A stretch of DNA of 64,000 nt, from the NCBI RefSeq assembly GCF_000424305.1, contig NZ_KE384162.1, positions 372,001 to 436,000 on the forward strand, in the 5' to 3' direction. The notes beneath the pieces are model-generated. The model was not told the origin of the DNA, ran no database searches, and saw only the letters and a program-made list of their open reading frames with translations. The number at the start of each line of letters is the position of its first letter. Position 1 is the stretch's first letter. Source of the stretch: Pseudobutyrivibrio ruminis AD2017 (GTDB taxonomy: Bacteria > Bacillota > Clostridia > Lachnospirales > Lachnospiraceae). The position numbers and the translations under genes are program-made. Shown here in pieces: positions 17,366-26,818 of this stretch.

Positions 17366-20300
17366 TTAAATATTGAAAAAGTCCGAAAGTGAAAGCTGAT
17401 TAGATTTTGGTAAATCCTTTACGATTCCAAGCTCTATCATTTTATCAAGTATTGTTTGTGAAACCTTTCCTCTATCTCTGATTTCATCCTGTGATAAGAA
17501 CTTGCCTTGGCTTGCTGCAATCTGAAGCTGCTCAGCAGCCTTATCACCCATTCCTGAAATAACATTGAAAGGAGGAAGTAGCTTCCCATCTACTATTTTA
17601 AAGTATCTTGAGTCAGATTGGTATAGGTCCATAGGTAAAAATTCAAATCCGCGGGCATACATTTCCTGGCAAAGACGAAGGGCTATAAGAATATCCTTAT
17701 CAGTGGCAGATAAATCTGACTGTGATTTATAATATTTAATTTCCTGCTCGCATCTGGCCTTACCAAGACAACATTTTTCGTAATCAAAACCACCTGCTCT
17801 GATTGAGAAGAATGCAGCATAGTATGCCAACGGATAATTAATCTTACAATATGCAACACGCCAAGCCATCATAACGTATGCAGCAGCATGTGCCTTAGGG
17901 AACATGTACTTAATCTTTTCGCAGGAGCCGATGTACCAATCAGGCACGCCGTGCTCTTGCATATGCTGCTTGTAGGTTGGCCATTCATCACATTTGCCTT
18001 TAGCAACAACACCCTTACGAACTCGCTCCATGATGGTGAAGGATTCCGCTGGATCAAGTCCCTTATGAATAAGATAAACCATGATATCATCACGGGTGCA
18101 AATAGCTTCTGTGATGGTTGCGACGCCATTTAAGATAAGGTCCTGGGCATTACCTAACCATACATCAGTACCATGGGCAAGTCCTGCGATTCGAACCAAA
18201 TCAGTAAAGTACTGAGGCTTAGCCTCAACAAGCATCTGCATAGCAAAATCAGTACCAAACTCAGGGATTCCAAGTGTTCCAAGTGGTGTTCCCATAATAT
18301 CATCTGGCGTGATACCAAGTGCTTCTGTACTTTGGAAAAGTGACATAACTCCCTTATCATCTAAAGGAATCTTTGTAGCATCAATTCCTGTTAAATCCTC
18401 TAATCGCTTAATCATGGTAGGATCAAGGTGTCCTAAGATATCAAGCTTAAGCAGGTTAGCATCAATCTTATGGTAATCGAAATGGGTAGTTACAATATCA
18501 GTATCCTTATTGGCTGGATGCTGAACTGGAGTAAAGGAATAGATATCCTCACCGTTTGGAAGAACTACTACACCACCAGGATGCTGACCTGTTGTAGATT
18601 TAACACCTTCAACTCCCTTAGCAAGACGTTCGTTTTCAGCACGACGCTTTCTTATACCACGCTTTTCAAAATATTTTAAAACATAGCCAACTGCGTTCTT
18701 ATCCGCAAGTGTAGAAACCGTACCGGCCTTGAAGGTCTGGCCATCACCAAAAATAACTTCTGTATATTTATGAGCCTTTGACTGATATTCGTTGGAGAAA
18801 TTCAAATCGATATCAGGCTCTTTATCACCCTTGAATCCAAGGAAGGTTTCGAATGGAATATCAAATCCATCCTTAGCAAGAGGCTTGCCGCATTTAGGAC
18901 AGATTTTATCTGGCATATCTACTCCAGAAAGTCCCTGGTTAACAATCTCCTGCACCTCTGGTCCATCAAAATCTACATAGAAGCAATTAGGACATCTGTA
19001 GTGAGGTGGCAATGGATTAACCTCTGTAATACCAGCCATTGTAGCTGCAAAGGAAGAACCTACAGAACCACGGGAGCCTACCAGATAGCCATCCTCGTTA
19101 GACTTCCAAACCAGTTTCTGAGCGATAATGTACATAACGGAATATCCATTACCGATAATAGAATTAAGCTCTCGTTCAAGTCGCTCTTCTACTATTTTAG
19201 GAAGCTCAGGTCCATAAACCTCATGCGCTCTGGTCTCGCAAATTCGTCGTAAATCCTCTTCTGAATGCTCAATGACAGGAGGACATTTATCTGGACGAAC
19301 TGGATGAATACGCTCGCACATATCTGCAATCTTGTTTGTATTTTCTACGACAACCTCATGTGCTTTTGCAAGACCTAGGTATGCAAATTCTTCAAGCATT
19401 TCATCTGTTGTATGAAGATAAAGTGGGGCCTGCTGGTCAGCATCATCAAAGCCCTTATTTGCCATGATAATACGTCTGTATACTTCGTCCTCTGGATCTA
19501 GGAAGTGAACGTCACAGGTTGCAACAACAGGCTTATGTAATTCATCTCCAAGTGCTACGATTTGCTTGTTAATATCCTGCAAATCCTTTACCGAATTTAT
19601 ATTTTCGTATTTGCTCTTTTCTGAGCGAAGCATAAATTCATTATTTCCAACAGGCTGTATTTCAAGATAATCATAGAAATTTGCTATACGCATAATTTCT
19701 GATTCATCCCTGCCATCTACTATAGCATCGTATAATTCTCCTGCTTCACAGGCAGAACCAATAATAAGTCCCTCTCTGCATTCTTCAAGAAGACTCTTTG
19801 GAACTCTAGGATGCCTGCTGAAATAATAAAGATGTGATTCAGAAACCAATCTATAAAGATTGATTCTTCCCAAATCGTTCTTAGCAAGAACAATACAGTG
19901 ATTGCTTCGCATCTTTTTTATCTGCTCTGGGCCTGGCTTACTATGAGCATTAAGCTCAGTAAGTGTAAATATGTTTTCAGCTTCAAGCTTAACAATAAAC
20001 TTTTCGAAAATCTTAGAGGTAACCTCAGCATCATCTACCGCTCTGTGATGATGTTCGTTAACAAGATTTTCAGCCTTACAAACAGCATCAAGATTAAATC
20101 TTGCCATATTTGGATGTAAGTATCTGGCCATCTCTACTGTATCTACATGTGTATAGTCGTATTCAAGGCCAAGCTGTTTGCAATTATATCGAATAAAGCT
20201 GGTATCAAAGCCTGCATTATGAGCAACAAGAACTGTTCCCTTACAAAATTCCATGAACTTAGGAAGAATAACATCAATTGTAGGTGCATCCTCTACCATT

Positions 20301-21799
20301 TCATCTTTAATAGATGTAAGCTCTGTAATCTTGTATGGAATTGGAACCTCTGGATTTACAAATTCAGAAAATCGATCAACTACCTGGCCGTCAACAATCT
20401 TTACAGCACCAATTTCGATAATCTTACAGGTCTTAGGATTAAAGCCTGTTGTCTCAATATCGAATACGACGTATTCTCCTCTAAGAGATTGACCTCTATC
20501 GTTGGTTACAATTTGTTTTGTATCATCTACAAGATAGATTTCACAACCGTAAATTACCTTGAAGTCTCCAAGCCCCTTCATATGATCCGCATCACAGAAG
20601 GCCTGAACAACACCGTGGTCTGTAATAGCAAGAGCCTTATGTCCCCATGCCATTGCACGATTAATAATAGTAGTGATTTCTGATACACCATCAAAATCAG
20701 ACATTTTGGTATGACAGTGAAGCTCAACACGCTTATCTACAGCGGTGTCCTGTCTTACTACTCTAAAATCTCTAATCTTTTGAATAGAATTGATACGACC
20801 AACAGTAAGCTCCTTTGAATATATGTCTTCATCAAGCTTACCTGCAAACTTGTAGAAGTCGCCAACCTTAAGAACCTTTTCAAGCTCTCTACCCTGGTCT
20901 GCATCACTAAAGAAAAACTTAACAGAAATAGAATCTGTGAAATCTGTTACCGCACCGGTACCAAAATAACCGCCCTTTTTAGTTTCTCTAAACTCTAATG
21001 CTGTTAACTGACCACGAATAACAATAGGACCTATCTGTTCGCCATTGATATCCTCCATGGCAGTGGCATTTTCAAGTATCTCATTTCCATAGATAACATC
21101 CGGGTCATCAGATTTAGTAAGAGGCTTGATAACCTTAATTGGCTCGTCATCCTTTTCAGAAGACTTTTCCTCCTTGTCATCAGAAGACTTAGCCTCTTGC
21201 AGCTTTTCTTCAACAGCAATGCTTCTGGAATTAATAGCAGCAATTTTGTTTTCTATTTCCTGTATAGCGTTTTCAAGATATTTACTCTTTACTGGTTCCT
21301 TATAATCAAAATCAATTACAATATTCTGATGGCATCTACGACAAATAATAGAATGAAGAACATCGAAAAGCTCATGCTCCTTTTCTCGTCCAATAACTGT
21401 ATCTTCGATAGTTACCTTAAGATGGCCATCCTCTGTAAAATCTAAATCAGCTTTTTTGTATATGTTAAAAAGAAGAGCACTTCTATCTTCCAGCTCTTCT
21501 AAAATGCTATCGTTATATGATTTTAATAAATTAGATGGTGTGTACTGACTTGAAAGGTCAAATTCTTCTAGAATTTTGATAGTAACACCATTGTTGGGAA
21601 AGAATTGTTTCTTGATGGATTTTTCCAAATGCCAGATGCGGCGTTTTGGAATGAGCGTATTAAAGGTAACGTATATACGAATGTCATCTTTGTTACGCCC
21701 AGTACTAACCTTTGTAACTGTAGCATCACTTAAGGCAGTCTCAAGGTCAGTTTCCGCATCCATATTTGGAAACACATCATAAAAACTCATTTGATCCAT
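17366..21799 (-). CDS. polC: DNA polymerase III alpha subunit, PolC type
   Basis: Main replicative polymerase of Firmicutes with built-in proofreading. The 1477-aa protein has N-terminal domains and an OB fold (about 240-340). A PHP domain begins at H361 (LHCHTKMSD) and is split by a DnaQ-like 3'-5' exonuclease (DIETTGF from D447; HHRAVDDAE near 590). The polymerase core has PDIDLNFS with D996 as a catalytic acidic residue. A zinc-finger-like CPNCFYVDFDG...CPKCG segment precedes it, and a C-terminal beta-clamp-type end reads QLSLSDFF. The ATG is preceded by GGAG. It follows ispG after a large hairpin. Confidence 0.97.
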   Translation of the reverse strand: MDQMSFYDVFPNMDAETDLETALSDATVTKVSTGRNKDDIRIYVTFNTLIPKRRIWHLEKSIKKQFFPNNGVTIKILEEFDLSSQYTPSNLLKSYNDSILEELEDRSALLFNIYKKADLDFTEDGHLKVTIEDTVIGREKEHELFDVLHSIICRRCHQNIVIDFDYKEPVKSKYLENAIQEIENKIAAINSRSIAVEEKLQEAKSSDDKEEKSSEKDDEPIKVIKPLTKSDDPDVIYGNEILENATAMEDINGEQIGPIVIRGQLTALEFRETKKGGYFGTGAVTDFTDSISVKFFFSDADQGRELEKVLKVGDFYKFAGKLDEDIYSKELTVGRINSIQKIRDFRVVRQDTAVDKRVELHCHTKMSDFDGVSEITTIINRAMAWGHKALAITDHGVVQAFCDADHMKGLGDFKVIYGCEIYLVDDTKQIVTNDRGQSLRGEYVVFDIETTGFNPKTCKIIEIGAVKIVDGQVVDRFSEFVNPEVPIPYKITELTSIKDEMVEDAPTIDVILPKFMEFCKGTVLVAHNAGFDTSFIRYNCKQLGLEYDYTHVDTVEMARYLHPNMARFNLDAVCKAENLVNEHHHRAVDDAEVTSKIFEKFIVKLEAENIFTLTELNAHSKPGPEQIKKMRSNHCIVLAKNDLGRINLYRLVSESHLYYFSRHPRVPKSLLEECREGLIIGSACEAGELYDAIVDGRDESEIMRIANFYDYLEIQPVGNNEFMLRSEKSKYENINSVKDLQDINKQIVALGDELHKPVVATCDVHFLDPEDEVYRRIIMANKGFDDADQQAPLYLHTTDEMLEEFAYLGLAKAHEVVVENTNKIADMCERIHPVRPDKCPPVIEHSEEDLRRICETRAHEVYGPELPKIVEERLERELNSIIGNGYSVMYIIAQKLVWKSNEDGYLVGSRGSVGSSFAATMAGITEVNPLPPHYRCPNCFYVDFDGPEVQEIVNQGLSGVDMPDKICPKCGKPLAKDGFDIPFETFLGFKGDKEPDIDLNFSNEYQSKAHKYTEVIFGDGQTFKAGTVSTLADKNAVGYVLKYFEKRGIRKRRAENERLAKGVEGVKSTTGQHPGGVVVLPNGEDIYSFTPVQHPANKDTDIVTTHFDYHKIDANLLKLDILGHLDPTMIKRLEDLTGIDATKIPLDDKGVMSLFQSTEALGITPDDIMGTPLGTLGIPEFGTDFAMQMLVEAKPQYFTDLVRIAGLAHGTDVWLGNAQDLILNGVATITEAICTRDDIMVYLIHKGLDPAESFTIMERVRKGVVAKGKCDEWPTYKQHMQEHGVPDWYIGSCEKIKYMFPKAHAAAYVMMAWRVAYCKINYPLAYYAAFFSIRAGGFDYEKCCLGKARCEQEIKYYKSQSDLSATDKDILIALRLCQEMYARGFEFLPMDLYQSDSRYFKIVDGKLLPPFNVISGMGDKAAEQLQIAASQGKFLSQDEIRDRGKVSQTILDKMIELGIVKDLPKSNQLSLSDFFNI

Positions 21800-21822
21800 A
21801 ACATATCTCCAGGGTATAGTCC

Positions 21823-21902
21823 GGGGGTTACGCTATCAAACTAATTATTACTTCGTCGCGAGATTGGCTCCTTCAGTAATAATTAGTTTGACAGCTACCC
21901 CC
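21823..21902. repeat. Large hairpin between ispG and polC (shared-loop family)
   Basis: Arms 21823-21851 and 21876-21902 pair almost throughout (GGGGGT, GCT.TCAAACTAATTATTAC), giving about 26 base pairs with a two-base bulge and one mismatch. The 24-base loop carries GTCGC and GCTCCTT, as in the element at 2294-2375. On the transcribed minus strand the loop shows AAGGAG, identical to a ribosome-binding core. No T-run follows. Confidence 0.75.
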
Positions 21903-21920
21903 TCACTTAATACTTTACGA

Positions 21921-22973
21921 TTATGGGCGAGGCCAGGCGATAAGTTCTTGACGGAGAGCTTCTAGAAGTTCGCCTTCTGGGAGCTTTTTAACTACCTCGC
22001 CGTGTTTGATGAGAAGGCCTTCTCCAATGCCACCGGCTACACCGAGGTCGGCTTCCTTGGCTTCACCTGGGCCATTTACTACGCAGCCCATAACAGCTAC
22101 TTTAATATCTAAATCAGAAAACTCTTCAACGAGATTTTCTACTTTGTTTGCAAGACCAATCAAATCGATCTGAGTACGTCCACAGGTTGGACAAGATACA
22201 ACTTCGATTCCGCCTTTTCTAAGTCCAAGTGTACGAAGAATAAGCTTAGCTGTTTTGATTTCTTCTATAGGGTCTCCTGTAAGGGATACTCTGATAGTAT
22301 CACCGATGCCCTGTGAAAGAATCATTGAAAGGCCGCAGGCACTTTTAATGTTACCAGCCTTAACTGTTCCAGCTTCTGTAATACCTACATGAAGTGGATG
22401 AGTTGTTTTGTCTGCAATAAGCTCATGAGCCTTAACGCACATCATAACATCAGATGATTTGATACTGATTACAAGGTTGTCATAGCCCATGTCCTCGATA
22501 ATCTTTACCTTATCAAGGGCTGACTCAACCAAACCTTCTGCAGTAACTCCACCGTATTTTTCAACTAAGTTCTTTTCAAGGGAACCTGAATTAACGCCAA
22601 CTCTAATAGGAATATTTTTAGCCTTAGCAGCATCTACAACAGCCTTGATTCTTTCCTCACTACCAATGTTACCTGGGTTGATTCGGATTTTATCAGCACC
22701 GTTTTCAATAGCTGCAATTGCAAGTCTGTAGTCAAAATGTATATCAGCAACAAGAGGGATATTAATCTGTTTTTTAATTTCTGCAATAGCCTTTGCTGCT
22801 TCCATATCAGGAACTGCGCAACGAATAATATCACAGCCTGCTTTTTCAAGTGCCTTGATTTGAGCAACTGTAGCAGCTACATCCTGTGTCTTTGTATTTG
22901 TCATAGATTGGATGAGAATTGGATTACCTCCACCAATAACTCTATTTCCAATTTTTACTTCTGTAGTCTTCAT
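21921..22973 (-). CDS. ispG: (E)-4-hydroxy-3-methylbut-2-enyl-diphosphate synthase
   Basis: [4Fe-4S] enzyme of the methylerythritol phosphate pathway that converts MEcPP to HMBPP. The 350-aa protein is the compact bacterial form with a TIM barrel and a C-terminal cluster domain. Cluster cysteines are visible in SCPTCGRTQ near residue 262 and GCVVNGPGEA near 297. The N-terminal NPILIQSMTNT segment is typical. The start at 22973 was chosen because GAGG precedes it by six bases; the upstream ATG overlaps this site. With dxr and uppS nearby it makes isoprenoid precursors for the cell-wall lipid carrier. Confidence 0.96.
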   Translation of the reverse strand: MKTTEVKIGNRVIGGGNPILIQSMTNTKTQDVAATVAQIKALEKAGCDIIRCAVPDMEAAKAIAEIKKQINIPLVADIHFDYRLAIAAIENGADKIRINPGNIGSEERIKAVVDAAKAKNIPIRVGVNSGSLEKNLVEKYGGVTAEGLVESALDKVKIIEDMGYDNLVISIKSSDVMMCVKAHELIADKTTHPLHVGITEAGTVKAGNIKSACGLSMILSQGIGDTIRVSLTGDPIEEIKTAKLILRTLGLRKGGIEVVSCPTCGRTQIDLIGLANKVENLVEEFSDLDIKVAVMGCVVNGPGEAKEADLGVAGGIGEGLLIKHGEVVKKLPEGELLEALRQELIAWPRP

Positions 22974-22981
22974 AATACACC

Positions 22982-23023
22982 TCATCCGTCAGCTTCGCTG
23001 ACACCTTCCCTTAAAAGAAAGGC
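22982..23023. repeat. Two-hairpin REP-like repeat, copy 2
   Basis: TCATCCG is followed by the hairpin TCAGC-TTC-GCTGA, then CACCTTCCC and the partly inverted AAAGG. It has the same order as 8075-8121 but different stem bases, so the stems have co-varied. It fills the gap between rseP and ispG and touches the rseP stop codon. Confidence 0.7.
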
Positions 23024-24057
23024 TATAATAATTTAATAATATCGTTATACATAACAACTATCATTAAAAGCATCAATAAGCCAAAGCCAACAAGGTTAAT
23101 TCCATTTTCAATTTCAGGATTCAACTTCTTGCCTCTAATTGCTTCAATAATGATAAGTAAAATTCTGCCTCCATCCAAAGCAGGGAATGGAAGTAAGTTC
23201 ATAACACCTAAGTTTGCAGAAAGTAAAATCGCAATAGATGTCATGTTAATAAATACATAGAAAGCTCCACTTGTAATTGACTGGTCATATACAGATGATA
23301 TCGTAGTAACAACACCTACCGGACCAGATACTTCATCTACGGAAACCTGTCCTGTAAACAACATCTTCAAGCTTGATAAAGTAACATATATCTGATACTT
23401 AATCTCGTAAAAAGAATACTCTATAACGCCAAGCGGAGAAACCTTTTTATACTCTGTATTCTTTGTGATACCAAGCATCTTTCTTCCTGTTTCCTCAGAG
23501 TATTTAGGCTTGATTGTTGCAGTATGCTTTTCTCCATCTCTTTTATATACAACCTTATAGTTGTCTTCATTAGGATGTAAAAAAGTATAAATGCTTATTT
23601 CATTATAAAAATGAACATGATAGCCATTTATGCTAATGATTTTATCTCCAGCCTGAAGGCCTGCTTCTTGAGCCGGCATATTCTCCATAACACTAGAAAT
23701 AGTTGTATCATTAACTCCGATTGATGCTATGTAAACAATAGATAAAATAAATGCCAAAATGAAGTTGAAGAATGGGCCGCCAAAAACAATTTGGAATCTC
23801 TCCCATTTGTTTTTCTGATTAAAAGCTCTATCGCTATCGCTTTCTTCATCTTCACCTTCCATAACACAGCTTCCGCCAAATGGAAGTGCTTTGAGACAAT
23901 ACTTTGTCTCTCCCTTTCCCCAAGAAAAAAGTGTTGGTCCAAGTCCAAGTGTGAATTCGTTAACCTTTACACCACACTTCTTTGCAAAAAGAAAATGCCC
24001 CAATTCATGGAAAATAATAATAAAGCTAAATATAAGTATAGCAAGTATTATTTTCAT
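23023..24057 (-). CDS. rseP: Site-2 membrane metalloprotease RseP/RasP
   Basis: Intramembrane zinc protease that cuts anti-sigma factors, signal peptides and other single-pass proteins within the membrane. The 344-aa protein has the HELGH zinc motif at about 18-22 in the first membrane helix, one PDZ domain in the middle (near residues 115-185, with AQEAGLQAGDKIISING) and the third ligand region NLLPFPALDGGR near 290. Three further hydrophobic segments are seen. The ATG at 24057 is preceded by AGGTGG; the dxr stop is two bases away. It lies in the conserved cdsA-dxr-rseP order. Confidence 0.95.
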   Translation of the reverse strand: MKIILAILIFSFIIIFHELGHFLFAKKCGVKVNEFTLGLGPTLFSWGKGETKYCLKALPFGGSCVMEGEDEESDSDRAFNQKNKWERFQIVFGGPFFNFILAFILSIVYIASIGVNDTTISSVMENMPAQEAGLQAGDKIISINGYHVHFYNEISIYTFLHPNEDNYKVVYKRDGEKHTATIKPKYSEETGRKMLGITKNTEYKKVSPLGVIEYSFYEIKYQIYVTLSSLKMLFTGQVSVDEVSGPVGVVTTISSVYDQSITSGAFYVFINMTSIAILLSANLGVMNLLPFPALDGGRILLIIIEAIRGKKLNPEIENGINLVGFGLLMLLMIVVMYNDIIKLL

Positions 24058-24059
24058 TA

Positions 24060-25211
24060 TTACCACCTGCTCTCAATAAAGTCGTAAGTCATTTGCTCAG
24101 TCTCAAGTACTTGCTCGATTGTAGGACTCTGAATAAAATCTACATTAATCATCGATTCAGAAACGATTTCAGGTATCTCTAAGAACTTAATCTTGTTATT
24201 TAAAAATTTAGCAACAGCTCTTTCGTTTGCTGCATTGAATACTGTTGGAACATTTCCGCCGGCATCCATAGCATCATAAGCTAACGATAAGCCATAGAAT
24301 GTTTCCATATCAGGCTTTTCAAATGTAAGTGTGCCAACCTTAAATAAATCAAGAGGCTCAGCATATAAAGTCTTTCTATTTGGATAAAACAGTGCGTAAA
24401 GAATAGGAAGTCTCATATCAGGAGTTCCCATTTGACCAATTACTGCTCCATCCATAAATTCTACTGCTGAATGAAGAATGCTCTGTGGATGTACAACAAC
24501 CTCGATTTGGTTAAGATTAACTCCAAAGAGCCACTTAGCCTCCATAACCTCTAAGCCCTTATTAATCATAGTTGCAGAATCAATAGTGATTTTTGCTCCC
24601 ATTGACCAATTAGGGTGCTTAAGTGCATCTTCTAATTTAACATTTTCAAGCTCTTCTAATGTTCGTCCTCTAAATGGCCCGCCAGATGCTGTAAGTAATA
24701 TCTTAGATATTTCGTTATGTCTTTCACCATTTAAAGACTGGAAAATAGCGCTGTGCTCACTGTCTACTGGAAGAATTGAAACACCCTTTTGTTTTGCAAG
24801 TGGCATAATGATATGTCCTGCTGTAACAAGTGTCTCTTTGTTAGCCAAAGCAATTGTCTTACCTGCATTAATAGCTGCGATAGTAGGCTGAACACCAATC
24901 ATACCTACAACAGCAGTAACAACAGTATCCGCCTTATCATATGTAGCAACAGCAATAAGACCTTCCATTCCATAGACAATCTCAATATTATCCATGTCTG
25001 AAAGTCTTGTCTTTAAATCTTTTGCCAATTCCTCGTTTGCAATAGAAACAAGGCTTGGCGTATATTTTCTGATTTGTTTTTCAAATAAATCGATATTCTT
25101 TCCACATGACATTGCAACAACCTGTAAGTCATCTGGGTTCTGTGAGACTATATCAAGAGTCTGTGTTCCAATAGAACCTGTAGACCCTAAAATAGCAAGC
25201 TTCTGTGACAT
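24060..25211 (-). CDS. dxr: 1-deoxy-D-xylulose-5-phosphate reductoisomerase
   Basis: NADPH-dependent enzyme that turns DXP into MEP, the committed step of the non-mevalonate isoprenoid pathway. The 383-aa protein has the nucleotide-binding LGSTGSIGTQTLD at the N-terminus, the substrate/metal motif PVDSEHSAIFQ near 150, LTASGGPFRG near 180 and a C-terminal helical domain. The start at 25211 has AGAGGTGG five bases upstream; the GTG nine bases earlier lies within that site. Together with ispG it shows that this organism uses the MEP route. Confidence 0.96.
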   Translation of the reverse strand: MSQKLAILGSTGSIGTQTLDIVSQNPDDLQVVAMSCGKNIDLFEKQIRKYTPSLVSIANEELAKDLKTRLSDMDNIEIVYGMEGLIAVATYDKADTVVTAVVGMIGVQPTIAAINAGKTIALANKETLVTAGHIIMPLAKQKGVSILPVDSEHSAIFQSLNGERHNEISKILLTASGGPFRGRTLEELENVKLEDALKHPNWSMGAKITIDSATMINKGLEVMEAKWLFGVNLNQIEVVVHPQSILHSAVEFMDGAVIGQMGTPDMRLPILYALFYPNRKTLYAEPLDLFKVGTLTFEKPDMETFYGLSLAYDAMDAGGNVPTVFNAANERAVAKFLNNKIKFLEIPEIVSESMINVDFIQSPTIEQVLETEQMTYDFIESRW

Positions 25212-25235
25212 TGAATCCACCTCTAATCGTTAATT

Positions 25236-26039
25236 TTAAACATAAAAATAATATGCTAAAAAGAAAATAATTGGTGCAGTAATTATCATACTGTCGAATC
25301 TATCTAGAACACCACCGTGTCCTGGAATAAGCTTTCCGTAATCCTTAATCTCAAAATTACGTTTGATAGCTGATGCTGCCAAATCTCCTACCATAGAGAT
25401 AAGTGCACCTACACCTGAAATAATAACAAGTGGAAGAATTACAAAATCGTCAATATGAAATGCTGCAGAAATTGCAACACAATAAATAGCTGTTAAAAGC
25501 ATAGCGCCTAACACTCCACCTACAGCACCCTCAATGGATTTCTTAGGTGAAAGTAATGGTGACATTTTATGCTTACCAAATAAAACTCCGACGCAATAAG
25601 CAGAAGTATCAGAACCCCAAGAGCACAAAAAGATAGCCCATACTATAAACTCTCCACCAGGAAGCATTCTTGTCTGGTAAAGGAAAGAAAGCATAACACC
25701 AACATAAAACAGACCAAAAAATGAAGCCATAATCTGGTGACTGTGATATTTAGGATAGCCAAAAACAAATACTGCTAAAAGTAAAATTAAGAATCCAAGG
25801 AAAATAACCATATTATCCTGACAAAACTTAAATTTTAGATCCATGTAATAAGTAATGCAGGCTAAATATCCTAGTATTCCTGGAAGACTTTTCTCCACTT
25901 TAAAAATTCGATATAGCTCAAACATTCCTATTAATGAAAGAATAAGCATTGTTGCTAGTAGAACATTCCCTCCAGTACATATAAAAACAAGGGCAAGAGC
26001 CACAAGAATTATCCCACTAATCAAACGTGTAGTAAACAT
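25236..26039 (-). CDS. cdsA: Phosphatidate cytidylyltransferase
   Basis: Integral membrane enzyme that makes CDP-diacylglycerol, the precursor of phosphatidylglycerol and cardiolipin. The 267-aa protein has seven to eight hydrophobic helices. The family signature is near the C-terminus: SMVGDLAASAIKRNFEIKDYG followed by PGHGGVLDRFDS. The start follows AGGAAGGAAATCTT. It is between uppS and dxr, as in Bacillus, so the supply of lipid precursor and lipid carrier is co-expressed. Confidence 0.95.
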   Translation of the reverse strand: MFTTRLISGIILVALALVFICTGGNVLLATMLILSLIGMFELYRIFKVEKSLPGILGYLACITYYMDLKFKFCQDNMVIFLGFLILLLAVFVFGYPKYHSHQIMASFFGLFYVGVMLSFLYQTRMLPGGEFIVWAIFLCSWGSDTSAYCVGVLFGKHKMSPLLSPKKSIEGAVGGVLGAMLLTAIYCVAISAAFHIDDFVILPLVIISGVGALISMVGDLAASAIKRNFEIKDYGKLIPGHGGVLDRFDSMIITAPIIFFLAYYFYV

Positions 26040-26051
26040 AAGATTTCCTTC

Positions 26052-26750
26052 CTATATTCCGCCAAAACGACGGTTTCTTTTATCATATTCTTCAATAGCT
26101 TTTTTCAACTCTTCTGGTGTAAAATCAGGCCATGCAACAGGTGTAAAGTAAAACTCTGCGTAAGCCAATTGCCATAATAAATAATTTGACAATCTTTGTT
26201 CTCCTGATGTACGAATCATAAAATCAGGATCAGGTATATCTCTAGTATCTAAATAGCTAGAAAATAACATTTCATCTATATCATCTATTTCTACTATGCC
26301 ATCTTTTGCATCCCCTGCAATCTTTCTGATTGCTCGAGTCATCTCATCTCTACTTCCATAATTTATAGCAATTGTAAGTGTTAATCCTGTGAACTGAGAT
26401 GAATACTCTGTAAGTTCAGCAATGCTGGCTCTTAGTTTGTCATCTAACTTAGATAAATCTCCAATGAATCTGACTCTTAGATTATCCTTTTTTGCAGTTT
26501 TCATGCAAGTTTTGATATATTCTCCAAGCAGCTTCATTAAAGCTTTTACCTCATCATCTGGTCTAGACCAGTTTTCGGTAGAAAATGCGTACATTGTGAC
26601 GTATTTAACGCCTAAATCATGGGCTGCTCTACAGATTGTTTCTACATTCTTAGCACCAACAGTATGGCCATAAGTTCGTGGCATTCCTTTGGCTTTAGCC
26701 CATCTTCCGTTACCATCAAGAATTATTGCAATATGTTCTGGTACGTTCAT
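26052..26750 (-). CDS. uppS: Undecaprenyl diphosphate synthase (isoprenyl transferase)
   Basis: Adds isopentenyl units in cis to make the C55 lipid carrier for peptidoglycan and other wall polymers. The 232-aa protein is of usual length. Motifs are HIAIILDGNGRWAKAKG at 6-22 with the catalytic aspartate, GHTVGAKN (29-36), YAFSTENWSRP (54-64) and the C-terminal PDFMIRTSGEQRLSNYLLWQ segment (about 180-200). GGAGGTGC precedes the ATG. It is the first gene after the frr terminator. Confidence 0.96.
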   Translation of the reverse strand: MNVPEHIAIILDGNGRWAKAKGMPRTYGHTVGAKNVETICRAAHDLGVKYVTMYAFSTENWSRPDDEVKALMKLLGEYIKTCMKTAKKDNLRVRFIGDLSKLDDKLRASIAELTEYSSQFTGLTLTIAINYGSRDEMTRAIRKIAGDAKDGIVEIDDIDEMLFSSYLDTRDIPDPDFMIRTSGEQRLSNYLLWQLAYAEFYFTPVAWPDFTPEELKKAIEEYDKRNRRFGGI

Positions 26751-26776
26751 AGCACCTCCAAAAAATAATAATAAAT

Positions 26777-26804
26777 TGAAAAGGGCACAATAACTGTGCC
26801 CCTT
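26777..26804 (-). terminator. Terminator after frr
   Basis: On the minus strand GGGCACA and TGTGCCC pair around a five-base loop and are followed by TTTTCAATTTATTATTATTTTTT. It lies some 15 bases after the frr stop and separates the pyrH-frr unit from uppS-cdsA-dxr. Confidence 0.8.
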
Positions 26805-26818
26805 AATAAGATTAAAAA

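Noticed and set aside
20147-20683. Plus-strand frame of 178 codons opposite polC
   Set aside because: Antisense shadow of a conserved polymerase gene with no start signal and no recognisable protein.
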